From Microbacterium phyllosphaerae (GTDB lineage Bacteria; Actinomycetota; Actinomycetes; Actinomycetales; Microbacteriaceae): a stretch of DNA of 64,000 nucleotides. Numbering within the stretch: position 1 is the first letter of the stretch; each line of letters starts with the position of its first letter. The notes below the pieces were generated by a model. It did no database searches, was not told the origin of the DNA, and saw only the letters and a list, made by a program, of their open reading frames with translations. Positions 59,429 through 64,000 of this stretch are shown one piece after another. The stretch covers positions 806,001 through 870,000 of the forward strand of contig NZ_JAGIOA010000001.1 in NCBI RefSeq assembly GCF_017876435.1. Direction: 5' to 3'. The position numbers and the translations under genes are program-made.

Positions 59429-60736
59429 ATGGGACACATCAAGCATCGAGCACTGCCGGTACTCGCCCTCGCAGCCGTGGGCATGATCGCCCTCTCCAGC
59501 TGCGGCGCCGGGACCCGCACCGACAATGAGAACGCGACAACGGTGTCGTGCGACTACACCGCTCCGGAGGGCAAGACCACGGTCAACGTCCTCGCCTACA
59601 ACTCCTCCGCCATCGACCCCTTCACCGACACCATGGTCAAGAGCTGTTCGACCGACGATGTCACGTTGAAGCACGACCCGATCGACTTCGGCGGGCAGGT
59701 GACCAAGACCACGGCCACCCTCGCCGGTGACACCGGCACGTACGACATCATCGAGACCTACGGATTCGTCATCCCCGGCTTCGGTGAGGAAGAGAAGCTC
59801 GTTCCGCTGAATGACCTCTGGGACAAGTACGCCGACGACTACGGCCTCGGCGAGATCAGCGAGTCGATGGTCGAAGGCATGTCGTACGACGGCGACATCT
59901 ACGCGATCCCGATGCAGGCGCAGATGTTCGTGATGGCCTACCGCACCGACATCTTCGACGACCTCGGGCTCGAGGTGCCGACCACCTTCGACGAGATGAT
60001 CAGCGCCGCAGAGGCGATCAAGGCCGAAGGGCTCATGGACTACCCGATCGCACTGCCCTGGCTCGCCACGGCTGATGTGACGACCGGCTTCGAGGGCGCG
60101 ATGAACTCCCTCGGCGCCGACTTCGTCACCGCAGACGGCGACGTCACGCTCGACGGGCCCGAAGCCAAGCAGGCCGTCGAGGCGATGCTCGCACTCAAGC
60201 CCTACATGGACCCGCAGGTCACCACCTTCGACCAGCCCAAGGTGCAGCAGCAGATGTTCAACGGCACCGCGGCCATGTCGATCATGTTCTCCGGTCGCAT
60301 GTTCGACCTGACGCTCCCCGCCAACTCCAAGCTGTCGGACTCGTTCGGCTTCGCCGGCGCACCGAAGGTCTCGGACGACGCCCAGTACTCCTACAACCGC
60401 CTGTCGATCGACGGCTGGTCGATCCCCTTCAACACCAAGCTCGACCACGACATGCTCTTCCAGATGATGGCCTCGGCCGTCAGCGAAGACGCCTCGACCG
60501 CATCCGTCCCCGCCGCCTACCCGGCGCGTGAGGGAATGGTGACGGAGAAGAACTCTCCCTACGGTGCCGCGGCGAACGACTCGATCGCCAGCGCCATGCC
60601 GCCGATCGTGTCTCCGGTCATCGCCGACATCACGAACGAGATCCGGCCGATCCTCGTCTCGATCCTCAACGGACAGGTTTCCGTCGACGACGGGCTCGCC
60701 CAGATGCAGGCCGCCGGCGAGAAGATCGCCGGCTGA
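59429..60736 (+). CDS. ABC importer substrate-binding lipoprotein (family 1, sugar type)
   Basis: 435 residues. A signal peptide ends in the lipobox LSSC, so the protein is lipid-anchored outside the membrane. The family 1 solute-binding fold is shown by YDIIETYGFVIPGF, DIYAIPMQAQMFVMAYRTDIF near 155-175 and the late IDGWSIPFNTK segment. It should deliver a sugar or oligosaccharide to the two permeases that follow after a hairpin. A probable leaderless transcript, with the operator over its promoter, suggests induction by the substrate. Confidence 0.88.
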   Translation: MGHIKHRALPVLALAAVGMIALSSCGAGTRTDNENATTVSCDYTAPEGKTTVNVLAYNSSAIDPFTDTMVKSCSTDDVTLKHDPIDFGGQVTKTTATLAGDTGTYDIIETYGFVIPGFGEEEKLVPLNDLWDKYADDYGLGEISESMVEGMSYDGDIYAIPMQAQMFVMAYRTDIFDDLGLEVPTTFDEMISAAEAIKAEGLMDYPIALPWLATADVTTGFEGAMNSLGADFVTADGDVTLDGPEAKQAVEAMLALKPYMDPQVTTFDQPKVQQQMFNGTAAMSIMFSGRMFDLTLPANSKLSDSFGFAGAPKVSDDAQYSYNRLSIDGWSIPFNTKLDHDMLFQMMASAVSEDASTASVPAAYPAREGMVTEKNSPYGAAANDSIASAMPPIVSPVIADITNEIRPILVSILNGQVSVDDGLAQMQAAGEKIAG

Positions 60737-60754
60737 CCGACGACCAACGTCCAT

Positions 60755-60788
60755 GACTGTGGCCTGAGCGCGAGTTCAGGCCACAGTC
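60755..60788 (+). other. Hairpin between binding protein and permease genes
   Basis: GACTGTGGCCTGA and TCAGGCCACAGTC, 13 perfect pairs with an 8-base loop. Typical for binding-protein operons, where it protects the upstream message and partly stops transcription so the permeases are made in lower amounts. Confidence 0.6.
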
Positions 60789-60807
60789 CGTCCAAGGGAG
60801 GACGCAT

Positions 60808-61680
60808 ATGAAGGCACGCGAATTCTGGCTGCTCTTCGCTCCGAGCCTGCTGGTGATGGGTGCACTCCTCGTGCTTCCCCTGGTGCGCACGGTGCAGTGG
60901 AGCTTCGAGCAGGTCCGTTACGGCACACCCGGCACGTTCATCGGGCTCGAGAACTTCACCGACGCGCTGACCGATCCGCGCTTCCACAAGGCGGTGCTCT
61001 TCACCGTCGCCGTCACGGTCGTCACGACGGCGATCCTGCTCGTGTTCGGCTACATCATCGCCACCGGCATCAACCGCATCACCACGTCGCGACCGCTCGT
61101 GCTCGGCATCATGCTCGTCTCGTACGTGCTGCCGAACCTCGTCGGCGCTGTCGCCTTCTCGTGGCTCTTCGACGACAACTTCGGCGGCGTCGTGAACCGC
61201 CTGATCGGCTTCTTCGGCGGGTCGCAGGTGCTCTGGTTCACCGACCAGGTGCCCAACGCGATCCTCGTGATCGCGAACACCGTCTGGCACATGCTCCCGT
61301 TCGCGATGCTCATCATCCTCGCCGGGCTCCAGGGCGTGCCGAACGAGTTGAAGGAAGCGGCCAAGATCGACGGCGCCAACGGCTTCCAGACGCACATCAA
61401 CGTGATCATCCCGACCATTCGCGGCGTGCTCGGCTTCGTGACGCTGATCACGATCATGGATGTGCTGCGAATGTTCGACAACCTGATCCCGCTGTCGCCA
61501 CAGGCGCAGAACATCGGCAACGAGTCGATCATGCTCTACGTCTACTCCGTCGCCTTCGCCGACGGCGCCGAGAACCTCGGCCTCGGCAGCGCGATCAACG
61601 TGCTCACCATCCTCCTGATCCTCATCATGCTGATCCCGTTCATCCGGGGCATCTTCAAGGAAGCGAAGGCCGAACGATGA
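60808..61680 (+). CDS. ABC importer permease (sugar type, MalF-like)
   Basis: 290 residues with six membrane helices. The EAA loop that contacts the ATPase is ELKEAAKIDGANGFQTHINV near 186-205. The N-terminus WLLFAPSLLVMGALLVLPLV is the usual first helix of CUT1 permeases. AAGGGAGG lies 8 bases before the ATG. It overlaps the second permease by four bases. No ATPase gene is in the window. Confidence 0.88.
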   Translation: MKAREFWLLFAPSLLVMGALLVLPLVRTVQWSFEQVRYGTPGTFIGLENFTDALTDPRFHKAVLFTVAVTVVTTAILLVFGYIIATGINRITTSRPLVLGIMLVSYVLPNLVGAVAFSWLFDDNFGGVVNRLIGFFGGSQVLWFTDQVPNAILVIANTVWHMLPFAMLIILAGLQGVPNELKEAAKIDGANGFQTHINVIIPTIRGVLGFVTLITIMDVLRMFDNLIPLSPQAQNIGNESIMLYVYSVAFADGAENLGLGSAINVLTILLILIMLIPFIRGIFKEAKAER

Positions 61681-62570
61681 GTCTCACCTCCGCAGAACTC
61701 TCGACGAAGGCCATCGTCACCAAGGGCGTGCCGAAGCGCCGTCGCCGTGGGCCCAACCGTCCGCCGGTGATCACGGGGCTGCTGCTCGGCATCCTCTGCG
61801 TCGTCGTGCTGAGTCCCTTCATCTGGATGACGCTCTCGGTGACCAAGCCGACCGACGTCGCCTTCTCGAACCCGCCGGTGCTCTGGGACTACCAGCCCAC
61901 GCTGCAGGCGTTCGTCGACCTCTGGCAGACCACCTACTTCGCCGACTACCTGGTCAACACCCTGGTCGTCGCCGTCGTATCGACCGTGATCGCGCTCGCG
62001 ATCGGCATCCCCGCGGCCTACGCGCTCTCGCGGTTCCCGAGTTACGTCTCGGCGCTGCTGCTCGTGCTCGCGCTGATCTTCCGCGCACTTCCTCGTTTCG
62101 CCGTGGTACTGCCGATGTACGACATCAGCCGGGCGCTCGGCATCTACGACACCACGTTCGCGCTGGCGATCGCCCTGGTCGCGATCAACCAGCCGTTCAC
62201 GATCTGGCTGCTGCGCAACTTCTTCGCCGAGATCCCCAAGGAGCTCGACGAGGCGGCGATGATCGACGGCTGCACCAGGATCGGGATGCTGCGCCGGGTC
62301 ATGATCCCGCTGATGGGGCCCGGCATCCTGACCGCCGGCATCTTCGTCTTCCTGTTCGCGTTCCAGGAGTACCTCACGGCGCTCGTGCTCACCGACACCT
62401 CGTCGAAGACCGTGCCGGTCTTCATCGCCACCCAGCTCGGGCAGACCCTGCCGATGCTGCAACAGGCGGGCGCCGCATCCATGCTGCTCACGATCCCGGT
62501 GTTCGTGATCGCGTTCATCGCGCAGAAGTACCTCGTCGCCGGTCTCAGCGACGGCGCCGTGAAGGGCTGA
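61677..62570 (+). CDS. ABC importer permease (sugar type, MalG-like)
   Basis: 297 residues with six helices. The EAA loop is PKELDEAAMIDGCTRIGMLR near 195-214, and the first helix is GLLLGILCVVVLSPFIWMTL. The basic N-terminus (KGVPKRRRRGPNRPP) faces the cytosol. It pairs with the upstream permease through an ATGA overlap; the alpha/beta-hydrolase gene starts two bases after its stop. Confidence 0.88.
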   Translation: MSLTSAELSTKAIVTKGVPKRRRRGPNRPPVITGLLLGILCVVVLSPFIWMTLSVTKPTDVAFSNPPVLWDYQPTLQAFVDLWQTTYFADYLVNTLVVAVVSTVIALAIGIPAAYALSRFPSYVSALLLVLALIFRALPRFAVVLPMYDISRALGIYDTTFALAIALVAINQPFTIWLLRNFFAEIPKELDEAAMIDGCTRIGMLRRVMIPLMGPGILTAGIFVFLFAFQEYLTALVLTDTSSKTVPVFIATQLGQTLPMLQQAGAASMLLTIPVFVIAFIAQKYLVAGLSDGAVKG

Positions 62571-62571
62571 C

Positions 62572-63300
62572 GTGTCGGTCGCGGCCGCGCCCCTCGTGCT
62601 GCTCGCGGGTATGAACTGCACGGCCGACCTGTGGGCGGATGCGCGGTTCGACGGGGCGGGGTTCGAGGGCGCGATCCGGCCCGTGCTGGATCGACCCTCG
62701 ATCGCCGAGCAGGTCGCGGCGCTGCTCGACGGGCTTCCCGAGAAGTTCGTGCTCGTCGGTCACTCGCTCGGCGGCATCGTCGGCATGGCACTCGCTCTCG
62801 CCGCGCCCGAGCGTGTGGCGGGGCTCGTGCTCGTATCCACGAACGCCAAGGCGCCGACGGAGGCGCAGCGGTCCGGATGGGGCGACTGGCTGACCCGAGT
62901 GGATGCCGGCACTGACGCCCGAGCGCTGCAGCAGAGCATCCTGTCCCCGCTTCTGGGGGAGCGCCTCGTGCGAGACCGACCCGATCTGGTGCAGCGGACT
63001 CTGCGCATGGGGGAGGAGACGGGCGCGGAACGGCTGAGGGCTCAACTCGCGATGCAGCTCACCCGCACCGACCTGCTCGCCCGCCTGCCCGAGCTGACGA
63101 TGCCGACGTTCGTCGTATCGGGGCTCGACGACGTGATCTGCCCACCGCACTTCCACACCGAGATCGTGTCGGCGATGGCCGACGCACGGCTCGTGAGTCT
63201 GGATGCCGGGCACCTTCTGCCGCTCGAGCGGCCGCGGGAGTTCGGGCGCCTCGTGCGGTCGTGGATGTCGCAGCAGCGATTGTTGGGTGCCGTCGCCTGA
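62572..63300 (+). CDS. Alpha/beta hydrolase
   Basis: 242 residues from a GTG start next to the permease stop. The nucleophile elbow is GHSLGG near 63-68 (Ser65), the acid is in SGLDDVICP and the histidine in DAGHLLPLE near 214-222. Likely an esterase or hydrolase acting on the imported compound, since it is the last gene of the importer operon. Substrate unknown. It converges on the aldolase gene. Confidence 0.82.
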   Translation: MSVAAAPLVLLAGMNCTADLWADARFDGAGFEGAIRPVLDRPSIAEQVAALLDGLPEKFVLVGHSLGGIVGMALALAAPERVAGLVLVSTNAKAPTEAQRSGWGDWLTRVDAGTDARALQQSILSPLLGERLVRDRPDLVQRTLRMGEETGAERLRAQLAMQLTRTDLLARLPELTMPTFVVSGLDDVICPPHFHTEIVSAMADARLVSLDAGHLLPLERPREFGRLVRSWMSQQRLLGAVA

Positions 63301-63337
63301 CGGCGCGCGCGCGTGGACGGCGCGCCCAGTTGAGCGG

Positions 63338-63357
63338 CGTCTCCTCCTGAGGAGACG
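63338..63357. terminator. Palindromic terminator between convergent genes
   Basis: CGTCTCCTC and GAGGAGACG with a 2-base centre, 38 bases after the hydrolase stop and just before the aldolase stop. The CTCCTCC arm resembles the repeats at 43617 and 43767. Confidence 0.55.
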
Positions 63358-63363
63358 TGCGGG

Positions 63364-64000
63364 TCAGCGCTCGGGCGCCGCCAGTCCGCGCAGATGCGCC
63401 ATGAGCGACGAGGCGAGGTTGTAGACGACGAGGTCGGCGCCGTCGGAGAACGCCGCGCTCGCCGCATCCCGTGTGCCGACAATGTCCATGCGCAGTGAGC
63501 CGGCGCGCGCGAGCGCCGAATGCACCGCCGTGATCGCCTCGGGCACCGGCTGATCGTCGGGACCGGAGCTGGCCGCGAGATCGGCGGGCCCCACCATGAT
63601 GCCGTCGAGCCGCGTCGTCGAGACGATCGAGTCGACGTTCGCGACCCCTCCCGGCGACTCGATCATGCCGAGCACGAGCGTGTGCTCGAGCCACCAGTCG
63701 CGGTGGTCCGGCGGCGCGACGAGGCCGAATCGCCCCGCCCGGCTGTAGGTCGCGAAGCCCCGGTTGCCGACGGGCGGGTACATCGCCGCGTCGACCAGCG
63801 CCGCTGCATCCGCCGCCGTGTCGAGATGGGGAGCGAGGATGCCCTCCGCACCCTGGTCGAGCACCCGAAGGATCTGCCCGCGATCGCCCTCGCCGACCCG
63901 CACGATCACCGGCACTCCGTGCACCTGGGCCAGCGCGATGTGCTGGCGCAGGGCGACGAGGTCGGCCGGTCCGTGCTCGCAGTCGATCAGCACGAAGTCG
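63364..64000 (-). CDS. HpcH/HpaI-family aldolase/citrate-lyase-like protein (5' end beyond window)
   Basis: About 211 residues are in the window; the N-terminus lies beyond the right edge. DFVLIDCEHGP is the family's metal-site region, EGILAPHLDTAADA and YPPVGNRGF follow, GMIESPGGVANVDSI holds a metal glutamate, and DGIMVGPADLAASSG is the substrate loop. Class II HpcH/HpaI aldolases cleave 2-keto-3-deoxy acids to pyruvate plus an aldehyde, often in sugar-acid or aromatic breakdown. The neighbouring ABC importer and hydrolase suggest such a catabolic role, though the strand is opposite. Confidence 0.88.
   Translation of the reverse strand, partial: DFVLIDCEHGPADLVALRQHIALAQVHGVPVIVRVGEGDRGQILRVLDQGAEGILAPHLDTAADAAALVDAAMYPPVGNRGFATYSRAGRFGLVAPPDHRDWWLEHTLVLGMIESPGGVANVDSIVSTTRLDGIMVGPADLAASSGPDDQPVPEAITAVHSALARAGSLRMDIVGTRDAASAAFSDGADLVVYNLASSLMAHLRGLAAPER

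Noticed and set aside
1..64000. CRISPR array, tRNA, rRNA or transposase
   Set aside because: No regularly spaced repeats, no cloverleaf-like segment at the island borders and no transposase or integrase domain were seen.

Overview
The window is high-GC DNA from an actinobacterium, most likely Microbacteriaceae and probably Microbacterium. The clues are strong G/C third-position bias, leaderless promoters (TANNNT 6-7 nt before the start codon), a DUF2520-panC-panB operon, DUF7882-type small proteins, and very frequent GGATGC/GCATCC words that look Microbacterium-like. Genus is an inference. I saw no rRNA, tRNA, CRISPR array or transposase.

Positions 1-23001 are a large anti-phage locus built as two divergent operons around the 256-bp gap 11562-11817. 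The minus operon encodes a DrmD-like SNF2 helicase, a 1565-residue Eco57I-class adenine methylase (DrmMI-like) and a large DEAD-box helicase cut by the left edge. The plus operon encodes a GHKL-ATPase/SF2-helicase fusion, DrmA and DrmB, followed by a cytosine-5 methylase. A Vsr nuclease is antisense and overlaps the 3' end of drmB. This mixes class 1 and class 2 DISARM parts, adds a GHKL-helicase fusion and lacks DrmC in the window. It is the best candidate for an undescribed system variant.

Positions 23052-30543 hold a second accessory minus-strand cluster: two GmrSD-like DUF262 proteins (the second with a DUF1524/HNH domain), a small unknown protein, a pentapeptide-repeat protein, and a membrane-anchored protein with seven calcium-binding repeats and a polymorphic-toxin-like nuclease tail. 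Positions 30544-34892 are a border zone: twin small membrane-anchored proteins, a PH-like protein, a HAD hydrolase, small hypotheticals and a VapBC45-type toxin-antitoxin pair.

From 34893 the window looks like ordinary chromosome: SulP transporter, DnaQ-type exonuclease with BRCT, lipoprotein, pantothenate genes, HigBA with a palindromic operator, MFS/ArsR pair, SDR/XRE pair, methionine aminopeptidase, glycosyltransferase, PadR regulator, AarF-type kinase, BCCT transporter, NAD(P)-binding protein, CsbD stress protein, MHS transporter, two MarR regulators sharing operator-like sites with neighbouring small genes, an MFS exporter, a sugar ABC importer without its ATPase, an alpha/beta hydrolase and a partial HpcH/HpaI aldolase.

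Functionally the left half is defence and conflict, with DNA modification, helicases and nucleases. The right half is metabolism, transport and stress response, with many small self-regulated units whose operators are visible beside or over their promoters.
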